From JAFGNV01 sp964612485 (GTDB lineage Bacteria; Chloroflexota; Anaerolineae; 4572-78; J111), in assembly GCA_964612485.1 (NCBI GenBank), contig CAZTFF010000029.1:1-64000 (forward strand): a DNA stretch of 64,000 nucleotides, given 5' to 3'. The notes under the pieces were generated by a model. It was not told where the DNA came from. It ran no database searches and saw only the letters and a list, made by a program, of their open reading frames with translations. The position numbers were made by a program, and so were the translations under genes. This document shows, piece after piece, positions 49,652 through 57,688 of this stretch. How positions within the stretch are numbered: position 1 is the first letter of the stretch; each line of letters starts with the position of its first letter.

Positions 49652-49890
49652 TCCCGGCCCTCACTTTTGATGTCTGCCAGCGCATCATCGGTAAGGTAGG
49701 GCAGCGTGATCTCCTTGTGCAAGGCATCCAGCCGGTTCAAAAACGTATCCGGGTCAACCCGCTTGCTGCCCAGCGCTTCTTCCAGCCGGGTCAAGACCTC
49801 GCTGTTGATACTGCGGCGGTGTAATTGGGCAGATGTTTTGATTTGATCGTAAAGTTCAGGTGGAATATTTTTTATGGTTATGGTCAGCAT
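49648..49890 (-). CDS. vapB: Antitoxin with Arc/FitA-type ribbon-helix-helix domain
   Basis: An 80-residue antitoxin. The first 45 residues (LTITIKNIPPELYDQIKTSA...RSINSEVLTRLEEALG) are a ribbon-helix-helix DNA-binding domain of the Arc/FitA type; the rest (FLNRLDALHKEITLPYLTDD) would bind the toxin. The ATG at 49890 is preferred because the domain begins there; the open frame extends to 49914. It has a consensus promoter at 49923-49951 and direct repeats at 49897-49912 for autorepression. Confidence 0.85.
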   Translation of the reverse strand: MLTITIKNIPPELYDQIKTSAQLHRRSINSEVLTRLEEALGSKRVDPDTFLNRLDALHKEITLPYLTDDALADIKSEGRE

Positions 49891-49896
49891 AATGAC

Positions 49897-49912
49897 ACGC
49901 TCCGTAACGCTC
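49897..49912. promoter_or_regulatory. Direct repeats, probable antitoxin operator
   Basis: ACGCTC at 49897-49902 and again at 49907-49912, repeated at 10 bp, one DNA turn, between the promoter and the antitoxin start. Tandem half-sites like this are typical of ribbon-helix-helix autorepressors. Confidence 0.5.
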
Positions 49913-49922
49913 AACTGGAACC

Positions 49923-49951
49923 ATTATACCACCATTTTGGTTGCAATTCAA
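49923..49951 (-). promoter_or_regulatory. Sigma-70-type promoter for the vapB-vapC-protease-cNMP genes
   Basis: Minus strand TTGAAT (49951-49946), 17-bp spacer, TATAAT (49928-49923). The -35 overlaps the stop codon of the hydrogenase large-subunit gene, so the toxin-antitoxin pair has its own promoter. Confidence 0.78.
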
Positions 49952-51417
49952 TCGATATACTGGCTCAACGTTTCCATCACATCCCCTTGGCTATCGCGTA
50001 TCCTGATCTCCAGCGGCATTTTCCCCGGCAGCGAGTGCGTGGCGCACGACATGCAGGGGTCGTAAGAGCGAAAGGCCATCTCGATCCGGTTCAACAATCC
50101 CTCGGAAATATCGGTGCCTTTTTTGATCAGGGATTTGGCCGTATTTTTGATCGACAGCGAGATGGGGGCATTGTTGTTGGTGGTGCCGACCACCAGATTG
50201 ACTTTGGTCAGGATACCGCGTTCATCGGTCTGGTAATGATGGGTCAGCGTACCGCGCGGCGCTTCCACGCAGCCCACGCCTTCGTCGGGCGTGTTGGCGA
50301 CCACCGGGCGGACATCGGGGTTGGTGATCTCGGGGTCTTGCACCAATTCCTGCATGCGCTCGGCGGCGTAGAGCAGCTCGATCAACCGCGCCCAGTGGGT
50401 GGCCAGGCGATGGTGTACCGGTTTGCCACCCAGGGTGTCGTACATTTTTTCGTAGGCTTCTTGCGCCTGGGGCGTCGCCAGGCCATCCGCCGCATTGAGC
50501 CGCGAGAGCGGGGTGGCGCAGTAGAGACCGCTGTCTTTGCCGTCAACAAACCCCTTCCAACCCACATCCTTGAGATAGGGGAACTTGAGGTACGAGTACG
50601 TCTCCACGCGCTCAGTGATGTGGTCGCGGTAATCTTGGGGTTCGTATTTGGCAAATTCGCTGCCGTCGGGGTCAACCACGCGGATCATGCCGTCGTAGAA
50701 ATTGGCTTTGTTGTTTTCATCCACCATGCCCATGTAGTAGGTTTTTTCGGTGTAGGCATCGGACAGGATCAAATCAACATATGCCTGATTTTTCAGAACC
50801 AGGTCTTCAAAGAGTTGCAGGCTGAACAGGCCAAAGTCAACATTTTTTTGAGCGATTTCCGCAATCTCCGGCTGCATCTCTGCCGTGACCGGCTGGCTCC
50901 AGCCGCCGGGCAGCCCGGCCACGGGATGCACGCCGCGCCCGCCCAACATTTTGATGACATGGTGGTTGCGCATGCGGCACTCGATGACCTGTTTGCCGAT
51001 GTCGACGCCCACTTTATGCACCACGCCCAGAATATTGCGTTCCGCTGCCGGAGCATCCGGCCCCAGCACAAAATCCGGCCCACCCAAGGCGTAGAAGTGG
51101 GTGGTATGGTCGGTCACGAAAAATGCCATATAGAACATCTCGCGCACTTTTTTGACCGTGGCGTTGGGTTCCACGTGGAAAAGCGCGTCGAGGGCCTTGG
51201 TGGCCGCCATATGGTGCGCTTCCGGGCACACGCCGCAGATGCGGTTGGTGATGCGCGGCATCTCTTCGACGGGGCGGCCTACGCAAAACTGCTCAAAGCC
51301 GCGCAGTTCGGGGATCAGCAAATAGGCGTTGGCCACGTTGCCGTCGTCATCCAGAAAAATATCAATTTTACCGTGTCCCTCTAAACGGGTGATGGGATCG
51401 ATGCTGACGCGTTTCAT
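49948..51417 (-). CDS. mvhA: [NiFe]-hydrogenase large subunit, MvhA type
   Basis: A 489-residue catalytic subunit of a soluble group 3c-type hydrogenase. The Ni-Fe site ligands are in RICGVCPEAHH (Cys61, Cys64) and DPCMSCATH (Cys455, Cys458). After His461 a 28-residue tail remains, the extension removed on maturation by the protease encoded downstream. The N-terminal SIDPITRLEGHGKIDI is the usual start of the family. It is fused in the operon to MvhG by a 4-bp overlap. With MvhG, MvhD and HdrABC it would feed electrons from H2 to the flavin of HdrA. Confidence 0.94.
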   Translation of the reverse strand: MKRVSIDPITRLEGHGKIDIFLDDDGNVANAYLLIPELRGFEQFCVGRPVEEMPRITNRICGVCPEAHHMAATKALDALFHVEPNATVKKVREMFYMAFFVTDHTTHFYALGGPDFVLGPDAPAAERNILGVVHKVGVDIGKQVIECRMRNHHVIKMLGGRGVHPVAGLPGGWSQPVTAEMQPEIAEIAQKNVDFGLFSLQLFEDLVLKNQAYVDLILSDAYTEKTYYMGMVDENNKANFYDGMIRVVDPDGSEFAKYEPQDYRDHITERVETYSYLKFPYLKDVGWKGFVDGKDSGLYCATPLSRLNAADGLATPQAQEAYEKMYDTLGGKPVHHRLATHWARLIELLYAAERMQELVQDPEITNPDVRPVVANTPDEGVGCVEAPRGTLTHHYQTDERGILTKVNLVVGTTNNNAPISLSIKNTAKSLIKKGTDISEGLLNRIEMAFRSYDPCMSCATHSLPGKMPLEIRIRDSQGDVMETLSQYID

Positions 51418-52442
51418 TGTTTTACGCTCCCTTCGCCATTGGTTTTGACCCGGTGCAGCAACGAATGGGCCATGCTAAAACGGTAAAACGTGCCGCTGGG
51501 GTCGGCGATGGTATCCATAACCCGGGCAATTCGCTCCGCCATTTCGTGTTCATCTTCCTGGGCCGCGCCCTCGCCCACCACCGAGGCGATAGCCGACAGC
51601 ATTTTGGCCCCCTGGTCTTCCACGCCGTCCAGCGGGCCGTAGCAGCCCCGGCAGCCCATGCCCACCTGCGGGCAGAGCGCGCCGCAGCCGGCGCGGGTAG
51701 CCACGCCCAGGCAGACAATGCCCTGTTCCAGCAGGCATTTGCCCGGTTCGGGCTTGATCTCATAGGGACGATGGAATTTGTCGATCACTTTCTCTTCTTT
51801 GGAGAGCGGGCACTCCTCGCACACGGCCACGTTGCCCGCGCCCACTACCGCGCCGGCGGGCGGCAATTCCGCACCCTCGGTCAGCGCGGCGGTCACGACC
51901 TCAACTACGGCCCAGATCTGGTGCGGTTCCGGCGGGCAGCCGGGCAGAAAATAATCCACCTTGACCACCTGATCCAGCGCCTTGACGGTATTGTAAAAGG
52001 CCGGGAGTTCCAACTCGCCTTCGGGCACCCGGGTTTTGAGTTGGGGCGTGATGGCGTCGGGATTTTCGGTGGAGGGGTTATCCAGGTAGACCGCGTTGAA
52101 GGTGTCTTTGGCCGTGGTCAGGTTAGACAGCGCCGGGATACAGCCCTCGTAGGCGCAGGAGCCGTATGCCACCAACACCTTTGATTTCTGCCGCAGCAAA
52201 TGGGCCATTTCTTCGTTTTCAGCGTTGCGGATGGCGCCGTTGAAAAGACACACGTCGATATAGCCGTCGGGGTAGTTGCGCACGTCTTCATACTTAAAAT
52301 CGGCAATGCAGGGCAGGAAGACGATGTCAAACACCTCGTCCACGGTCAAAATCTTGTCGCCGATGTTCAGCAGCGAGATCTCGCATCCGCCGCAAGAACT
52401 GGCCCAGTACATGCCCAGTTTGGGTTTGCCGTTGTTGCTCAT
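51414..52442 (-). CDS. mvhG: [NiFe]-hydrogenase small subunit, MvhG type
   Basis: A 342-residue iron-sulfur protein that carries electrons from the Ni-Fe site. The proximal cluster ligands are in SSCGGCEISLL near residue 17, YGSCAYEGCIP near 95 and LPGCPPEPHQ near 165. The C-terminal half has CEECPLSKEEK, CLLEQGIVCLG and CGALCPQVGMGCRGCYGP, binding two more [4Fe-4S] clusters. This cysteine set matches the MvhG type and not the membrane-bound hydrogenases; there is no Tat signal, so the enzyme is cytoplasmic. It overlaps both mvhD and mvhA by 4 bp. Confidence 0.93.
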   Translation of the reverse strand: MSNNGKPKLGMYWASSCGGCEISLLNIGDKILTVDEVFDIVFLPCIADFKYEDVRNYPDGYIDVCLFNGAIRNAENEEMAHLLRQKSKVLVAYGSCAYEGCIPALSNLTTAKDTFNAVYLDNPSTENPDAITPQLKTRVPEGELELPAFYNTVKALDQVVKVDYFLPGCPPEPHQIWAVVEVVTAALTEGAELPPAGAVVGAGNVAVCEECPLSKEEKVIDKFHRPYEIKPEPGKCLLEQGIVCLGVATRAGCGALCPQVGMGCRGCYGPLDGVEDQGAKMLSAIASVVGEGAAQEDEHEMAERIARVMDTIADPSGTFYRFSMAHSLLHRVKTNGEGSVKQ

Positions 52443-52918
52443 GCTGACACCTCCTCAACCGGAACTTCTTGTTCAATGGGCGCGTACCCGTTTTCGCCCA
52501 GCACCGTCTGGTTCCAGCGCAGCGGGCCAAGGGCGCGGAGTTGTTCGGTCATTTTATCCACCGCCGCGGCCAGCACATTGCCTTCCGAGGCCGCGGCCCA
52601 CACCAACTGCACCCGTTCGTCTTCAATGCCCCACTGCCGCAGCGTTTGTTTGAGCAGCGTATAACGGCGCAGAGTTTTGATATTGCCGTCCACGTAGTGG
52701 CACTCGCCCGGATGGCAGCCGGCAATGAGTACGCCGTCGGCGCCTTCCCGCAGCGCCTTGAGCACAAATTGGGGGTCTATCCGGCCGCTGCACATCACCC
52801 GTAAAGGCCGCATATTGGGCGCGTAGTGCAGCCGGGCGGTTCCGGCCAGATCGGCGGCGCGATAGGAACACCAGTTACATAAAAATCCAACAATGATCGG
52901 TTCGTATGGGTCACTCAT
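52439..52918 (-). CDS. mvhD: Hydrogenase/heterodisulfide reductase linker subunit, MvhD type
   Basis: A 159-residue protein of PF02662, which passes electrons from the hydrogenase to HdrA and carries a [2Fe-2S] cluster. Conserved cysteines lie in VGFLCNWCSYRAADLAG, MCSGRIDPQFVL and AGCHPGECHYVDGN. In some organisms one of these is selenocysteine; here all are Cys codons. The start is 9 bp after the hdrA stop and the end overlaps mvhG by 4 bp, so it is tightly embedded in the operon. Confidence 0.93.
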   Translation of the reverse strand: MSDPYEPIIVGFLCNWCSYRAADLAGTARLHYAPNMRPLRVMCSGRIDPQFVLKALREGADGVLIAGCHPGECHYVDGNIKTLRRYTLLKQTLRQWGIEDERVQLVWAAASEGNVLAAAVDKMTEQLRALGPLRWNQTVLGENGYAPIEQEVPVEEVSA

Positions 52919-52927
52919 TGATTCCTC

Positions 52928-54955
52928 CTACGCCGGCTCCAGGTCCGGTTCTTTGGTTTTTTCCGCGCCGTTTTCAGGCGCAGCGTCCCACAGCAGCCCC
53001 TGGATTTCCGACATTACTTGCTCGTTGGTGAAGTGCGCGCCGGTGATGGCCGCGCTGGGACAGGCAGCCACGCAAGTGCCGCAGCCCTGGCACAGCGCCG
53101 TGATCACTTCCGATACCTGCTCTTCTTCGTGGAAGACGATGGCGTTGTAGGGGCACATATTGTTGCAGATGCGGCAGCCGGAACATAGTTCGGGGTGGAC
53201 GGTGGCGCGCACCGGCTCCATCATCACTGTGCCGCGTTTGATCAGCCCGGCCACGCGGGCCGCCGCCGCCGCACCCTGGGCCACGGAGTCGGGAATGTCT
53301 TTAGGCCCCTGGCAGGCGCCGGCAATCAAAATGCCTTCGGTCATCGTAGCCACGGGGTCCAGCTTGGGGTGGCGCTCGGTGAAGAAGCCGCGAGCATCAC
53401 ACCCCATGCCGATGAGATTGCTCAGCTCCTTGGAATCCTGGCGCGGTTCCAGGCCGGTGCTCAACACCACCATATCCACCGGAACCCGCCGCTGCTTGCC
53501 GATGAGCGTATCTTCGGCCTGTACAATGAGTTTGCCTTCTTCGCCCGGCATGCGAGCCGCATCGGTTACTTCGGCCACGCGCCCCCGGATGAAGTGCGCT
53601 CCCTCGTGCAGCAGGCGGTGGTAAAATTCTTCGTAGCCTTTGCCGGGGGTGCGCATATCGATGTAGAAGTTGTAGACATCGGCCTCCGGCAGGCGCTCCC
53701 GCACCAGGTGGGCAAATTTGAGCGAGTACATGCAGCACACTTTGGAGCAGTGCTCGTTGTAATTTTGATCGCGGGAGCCAACGCAGTGGATAATGGCCAC
53801 GCTCTGCGGCTCGGTAACGCCATCGCGCAGCACCACCTTGCCGCCGGTGGGGCCGGCAGCGTTGACCAGACGTTCAAACTCCATCGCGCTGAACACATTG
53901 GCCAGCCGCCCGTAGCCGTATTGAGGAATGCGGCGGGCATCGAACACATCATAGCCCGTAGCCAGGATGATGTTGCCCACGTTGAACTCAACCATCTCAT
54001 CCTGCTGGTCAAAATCAATGGCATCGGTGGGGCAGAATAGCTGGCAGGCTTTACATTTGCCGCGTTCAAAGTAGGTGCAGTTTTCGGTATCAATTACAGG
54101 ATATTTGGGCACCGCCTGGGGGAAGGGGCGGTAGATGGCTTTGCGATAGCCCAGCCCCGCTTCAAATACATCGTCCACTATCCGGCGGGGACATTTTTCT
54201 TCGCAAATGCCGCAGCCGGTGCAGAGGTCTTCTTTGATGTAGCGCGCTTTTTTGCGCACGGTGATGGTGAAGTTGCCCAGATAGCCGTCTACCTTTTCCA
54301 CCTCGCTGTAGCTGAGCAGGGTGATGTTATCGTGCTGGCCCACATCGACCATTTTGGGGGTCAAAATACAGGCCGAGCAGTCGAGCGTGGGGAAGGTTTT
54401 GTCTAACTGGGCCATATGCCCGCCGATAGACGGTTCTCGCTCTACCAGGTAGACGTGATGGCCGGAGTCGGCCAGTTCCAGCGCGGCGGTAATGCCGGCC
54501 ACGCCGCCGCCCACAATGAGCGTATTGGGGTTGATCTCCACCGGCAGGGGTTCCAAGGGTTGGTGATGCGCCACCCGTTCTACCGCGCCGTTGACCAGCG
54601 CCTTGGCTTTTTGAGTGGCCGCTTTTTTGTCTTTGGTAGCCCAGGAGTCGTGCTCCCGGATGTTGGCCATTTCAAAGAGGAAGGGGTTCAAGCCGCCGCG
54701 CTGGCAGGCGTTGCGGAAGGTTTTTTCGTGCATGTGGGGCGAGCAGGCGGCCACCACCACGCGGGTCAGGTTGTGTTCTTTGATGTCTTCTTCCACCAAA
54801 TCCTGGCCTAAACTGGAGCACATAAATTTGTAATCGCGGGCCACCACCACATTTTCCTGCTCGCCGGCCCATTGGGCGACATCTTCAACATCTACCACAC
54901 CGGCAATATTAGAGCCGCAATGGCACACATAAACACCAATTCGTTCTTCGCTCAT
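52928..54955 (-). CDS. hdrA: Heterodisulfide reductase subunit A (flavin-bifurcating)
   Basis: A 675-residue flavoprotein with several [4Fe-4S] clusters; in Hdr-Mvh complexes it splits electron pairs between ferredoxin and the disulfide site. It has an N-terminal CHCGSNIAG (residue 11 on), the FAD-binding LIVGGGVAGITAALELADSG near 144, and LDCSACILTPKM. Ferredoxin motifs are CTGCGICEEKCP (about 245) and two near the C-terminus (CSGCRICNNMCP and CQGCGTCVAACP). The CCMYSLKFAHL segment is also a family hallmark. At 675 residues it is the standard length. It overlaps hdrB by 1 bp. Confidence 0.95.
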   Translation of the reverse strand: MSEERIGVYVCHCGSNIAGVVDVEDVAQWAGEQENVVVARDYKFMCSSLGQDLVEEDIKEHNLTRVVVAACSPHMHEKTFRNACQRGGLNPFLFEMANIREHDSWATKDKKAATQKAKALVNGAVERVAHHQPLEPLPVEINPNTLIVGGGVAGITAALELADSGHHVYLVEREPSIGGHMAQLDKTFPTLDCSACILTPKMVDVGQHDNITLLSYSEVEKVDGYLGNFTITVRKKARYIKEDLCTGCGICEEKCPRRIVDDVFEAGLGYRKAIYRPFPQAVPKYPVIDTENCTYFERGKCKACQLFCPTDAIDFDQQDEMVEFNVGNIILATGYDVFDARRIPQYGYGRLANVFSAMEFERLVNAAGPTGGKVVLRDGVTEPQSVAIIHCVGSRDQNYNEHCSKVCCMYSLKFAHLVRERLPEADVYNFYIDMRTPGKGYEEFYHRLLHEGAHFIRGRVAEVTDAARMPGEEGKLIVQAEDTLIGKQRRVPVDMVVLSTGLEPRQDSKELSNLIGMGCDARGFFTERHPKLDPVATMTEGILIAGACQGPKDIPDSVAQGAAAAARVAGLIKRGTVMMEPVRATVHPELCSGCRICNNMCPYNAIVFHEEEQVSEVITALCQGCGTCVAACPSAAITGAHFTNEQVMSEIQGLLWDAAPENGAEKTKEPDLEPA

Positions 54956-55935
54956 TATTTGTCCTCCTGCGAGCCGGGCATCGGCAAAGCTTCTTTAGAT
55001 CGTCGCTGTCTTTTACCCGGTTTCGGTGGGGTCGCGCCGATTTTGGCCAGGGCCGGGCCGGCATCGACAAACTCTTTGCCAAAGCCGAGAGTTTTGGGCG
55101 GTTGTCCAAAAGCCAGGCCCATCAGTTGGGTAAAATAGAGGATGGGAATTTTATAGTCGGTTTTGAAGTGTTTGTTCACCGCGTCCTGGTAGGCGTCCAG
55201 GTTAAGCTGGCACATAGGGCAGAGGGTGACGATCACGTCGGCCTCATAATCGTGCGCGTTTTTGAGCAGGCGGCGGATCATTTCCAGCGCGGTCGGCTCG
55301 CTGATCTGGGTCATATGGCCGCCGCAGCAGTGAGCCTTCATGGGGAAGTCGACCACTTCCGCGCCCAGGGCACGCATCAATTCATCCAATGAGGTGGGGT
55401 ATTCGGGGTTGTCAAAGCCATCCTCAAGATTGGGCCGCACGATCAAACAGCCGTAATAAGCGGCCACGCGCAGGTCGTAAAGGGGTTGGGTGACTTTTTC
55501 TTTGACCGCTTCGAGGCCCACATCATTAACTATAATGTCTAACAGATGGCGGGTTTTGACGCTGCCCGGTTCGTAATTCAGTCCGCCGGCGGCCAGCGCC
55601 GTGTTGACCTTTTCGGCCAGGTCGGGCGAATCGGCCATATAATGGTCTGTTTTTTTCAGGTTCAGATAACACATGCTGCAAGGGGCGGCCAACTGCGGCG
55701 CACCATTGCCAAATCGGCCTTCTGATGCTTGACGCGCCGCCAGCGCCAGGTTGCGGCCCACCAGGGAATAGGCGGGCAGTAATTCCAACGAAAAATACTC
55801 GGATGCGCCGCAACAGTTCCAGTCATCGATTTCCACAAACTCCAGGTCCAGGGGCGCGGCTACGGCCATGGCCGAGTCGTGATAGGCGCGGGCGTTGCGT
55901 TCCAGCGAGCAGCCGGGATAGTAACCGTATTTCAT
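54955..55935 (-). CDS. hdrB: Heterodisulfide reductase subunit B
   Basis: A 326-residue protein with two CCG domains: NCCGASEYFS with PCSMCYLNL, and YYGCLIVRP with HCCGGHMTQ and CPMCQLNL. In methanogens these bind the two noncubane [4Fe-4S] clusters that cleave the CoM-S-S-CoB disulfide. No methanogen cofactor pathway is expected in this organism, so the true disulfide or thiol substrate is unknown. The C-terminal 35 residues are basic and Pro-rich (PPKPGKRQRRSKEALP), longer than is usual. It overlaps hdrC by 4 bp. Confidence 0.94.
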   Translation of the reverse strand: MKYGYYPGCSLERNARAYHDSAMAVAAPLDLEFVEIDDWNCCGASEYFSLELLPAYSLVGRNLALAARQASEGRFGNGAPQLAAPCSMCYLNLKKTDHYMADSPDLAEKVNTALAAGGLNYEPGSVKTRHLLDIIVNDVGLEAVKEKVTQPLYDLRVAAYYGCLIVRPNLEDGFDNPEYPTSLDELMRALGAEVVDFPMKAHCCGGHMTQISEPTALEMIRRLLKNAHDYEADVIVTLCPMCQLNLDAYQDAVNKHFKTDYKIPILYFTQLMGLAFGQPPKTLGFGKEFVDAGPALAKIGATPPKPGKRQRRSKEALPMPGSQEDK

Positions 55936-56516
55936 GCGTCACCTCCCACCTCTTTGGCTTTGTTGAGAATAGCTTTTAGTTCTTTGATACCTTTGATGCG
56001 GGTCGGCAGCAACTCCATCCGGCCCCGACGAAACATGCCCAATCCCATAGAAGTAGCCATTTTGACCATACCCAACGGGTTATGGCGCAGATGGTAGCGG
56101 GTAGCCAGCCCCAACTCAAAACTGCGGCCATAGCCTTCAACAAAATCGATGAAGGTGCCGGAAAAATCGGAGGCTTCCGGGCTGCTGGATTCTTGGAAAT
56201 ATCCTTGCCGGATGGCCATTCGTTTGAGGGTGTACATTAAATCGGTGATGCGGATTTCTTGGGGACAGCGCTCCATGCAGTAATAGCATGAAACGCAGTA
56301 CCATGGGGTATTGCTACTGAGGACTTCTTTGGTCATCCCCGCATTAATCATTGCAAACAGGGCGCGGGGGGTGTGGTCCATATCGGGGCCTGAGGGACAG
56401 GAGCCGCCGCATGTGCCACATTGCAGGCAGAGTTGCAAACGAGAATCGCCCGGCGTGGCCGCTTCCACTTCGTCCATAAACGTAGGGGCGCGGGCCGGGG
56501 TTGTTGCTACAGCCAT
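55932..56516 (-). CDS. hdrC: Heterodisulfide reductase subunit C
   Basis: A 194-residue ferredoxin-like protein that relays electrons from HdrA to HdrB. Two [4Fe-4S] motifs are clear: CLQCGTCGGSCP (about 30-41) and CVSCYYCMERCP (about 74-85). The C-terminal 100 residues are helical. The ATG at 56516 has GGAGG 10 bp upstream; a TTG three codons earlier would overlap the ribosome site. It is the first gene of the hdrCBA-mvhDGA operon, behind two regulator-like palindromes. Confidence 0.93.
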   Translation of the reverse strand: MAVATTPARAPTFMDEVEAATPGDSRLQLCLQCGTCGGSCPSGPDMDHTPRALFAMINAGMTKEVLSSNTPWYCVSCYYCMERCPQEIRITDLMYTLKRMAIRQGYFQESSSPEASDFSGTFIDFVEGYGRSFELGLATRYHLRHNPLGMVKMATSMGLGMFRRGRMELLPTRIKGIKELKAILNKAKEVGGDA

Positions 56517-56603
56517 GAGTACCAACCTCCTTGTGAATACTCGCCAATGAATATAACTTTTTAACCGTATTTATACTATTACAATTTGTTGCAAAAAGTT
56601 AGT

Positions 56604-56637
56604 GTGAAATGTCACTATGTTTGGTGACAAACGTCAC
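56604..56637. promoter_or_regulatory. Two palindromes 21 bp apart upstream of hdrC, CRP/FNR-like operator
   Basis: GTGA-AAT-GTCAC (56604-56615) and GTGAC-AAAC-GTCAC (56624-56637) have half-sites like the GTGA/TCAC of CRP-FNR family binding sites. Their centres are 21 bp apart, two DNA turns, so two dimers could bind the same face. A TATAAA-like -10 (56575-56570, minus strand) would put the proximal site near -45, where activators of this family act. Confidence 0.6.
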
Positions 56638-56881
56638 TTAGTACACAAAAATACGTTCCAATTTTTTTAGAGCCTGCGAAGAAACGTGAATTGTGACGCA
56701 AAGGAAGATTTTTAGCGTAACTTGGCGTCCCTTCGCGGATTCAGAGTGGCCAGGAACCCGGAATGAATTTATGAAACCCTGTACTTGGGTTGAATCTACC
56801 CCGCCGGGCTTCTTTCTGTATTTTAAGATTCTGTGTTATTATAAGGGCCTAAGTATCTTCTCAATATTTCGGGGGAACGAG

Positions 56882-56928
56882 GTCTGAGCCTGTCGAAGGC
56901 CGTTGGTTTCGACAAACTCAACCAACGC
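56882..56928. repeat. Intergenic repeat CTGAGCCTGTCGAAGG with hairpin
   Basis: CTGAGCCTGTCGAAGG is a repeat type common between genes in many bacteria. CGTTGGTT (56901-56908) pairs with AACCAACG (56920-56927) over 8 bp. The 566-bp interval between hdrC and the next gene otherwise holds the operator and a CGCAAAGG/TTGGCGTCCC repeat tract near 56695; no gene is seen. Confidence 0.6.
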
Positions 56929-57091
56929 TGCTCCAGATTATTGAGATGGTACGGGTCTGACCCAAAAAATAAATGTGCCCTGAGCAAAAATCCCATAAGC
57001 AAGAAAGAAATCCTTGTGGCTGCGGCTCGTTTGGCGCAGGTCATAAAAAGTTTCCCGGCGTGTTTGCCCTGGTAGAAAACTGGATAGGGTT

Positions 57092-57688
57092 ATGAAGCAA
57101 CAAACAACAGAAACAAGCAGTTCAACCGCATCACCGGCAAATCTGATCATTCGATTTGCCACTCCCGCGGACCTGGAACCGATTTCGCGCATTGCTCACG
57201 TGACCTGGAACGAAACTTACAGCGGTACAATTGATGCCGAAAATCGAAAAGAATTTTTGGATCGGGCTTATAACCCTGAAAATTTGGCCATGTCCATAAA
57301 TGTACCGGGACATTGGTTTTATGTGGCCGAGCTGGATCACAAAATCATTGGCTTTGGCCATTTTTTGCAGCGATACCATCGCCCCCATCCACGTGCGGAG
57401 TTGGTACGGCTGTATGTTTGGCCCGATTACCAGAGCCTGGGCGTAGGAACCGATATTCTCAAAACCGGGTTTTCAGCCCTGGCCAAAGAGGGGATTACGC
57501 ATTGCGTGGTATCTGTTCAGGAGAGCAACAAATTGGCCCGCAAATTTTATGAGCGCCATGGGTTTGAATTCCATCGCAAACACGGCCAGTTTCTGGGAAC
57601 CCAAATTGTGGTGCTGGTCCAATATATTCGCCCGATTGTCAAGAGTGATATTTTAGAAACAGGCTCAGGACGGGGACTGAGCGTTTAG
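57092..57688 (+). CDS. GNAT-family N-acetyltransferase
   Basis: A 198-residue GNAT protein. It has IIRFATPADLEPISRIAHVTWNETY near the N-terminus, LVRLYVWPDYQSLGVGTDILK as the acetyl-CoA loop, and VVSVQESNKLARKFYERHGFEFH near the end. It resembles the subgroup that includes PhnO/RimI-like and polyamine acetyltransferases, but the substrate cannot be named. The last 24 bp overlap the convergent rnhB, so the two transcripts are complementary at their ends. Confidence 0.83.
   Translation: MKQQTTETSSSTASPANLIIRFATPADLEPISRIAHVTWNETYSGTIDAENRKEFLDRAYNPENLAMSINVPGHWFYVAELDHKIIGFGHFLQRYHRPHPRAELVRLYVWPDYQSLGVGTDILKTGFSALAKEGITHCVVSVQESNKLARKFYERHGFEFHRKHGQFLGTQIVVLVQYIRPIVKSDILETGSGRGLSV

Noticed and set aside
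49825..51384. Long open frame (519 codons) on the plus strand opposite the hydrogenase large-subunit gene
   Set aside because: It is antisense to mvhA, rich in His, Phe, Val and Gly as expected from the complementary codons, and has no family features.
52439..52918. Selenocysteine in MvhD
   Set aside because: All conserved positions are ordinary Cys codons and the frame has no in-frame TGA.
53195..54040. Open frame of 281 codons on the plus strand opposite hdrA
   Set aside because: Antisense to a clearly coding gene; composition is that of a mirror frame.
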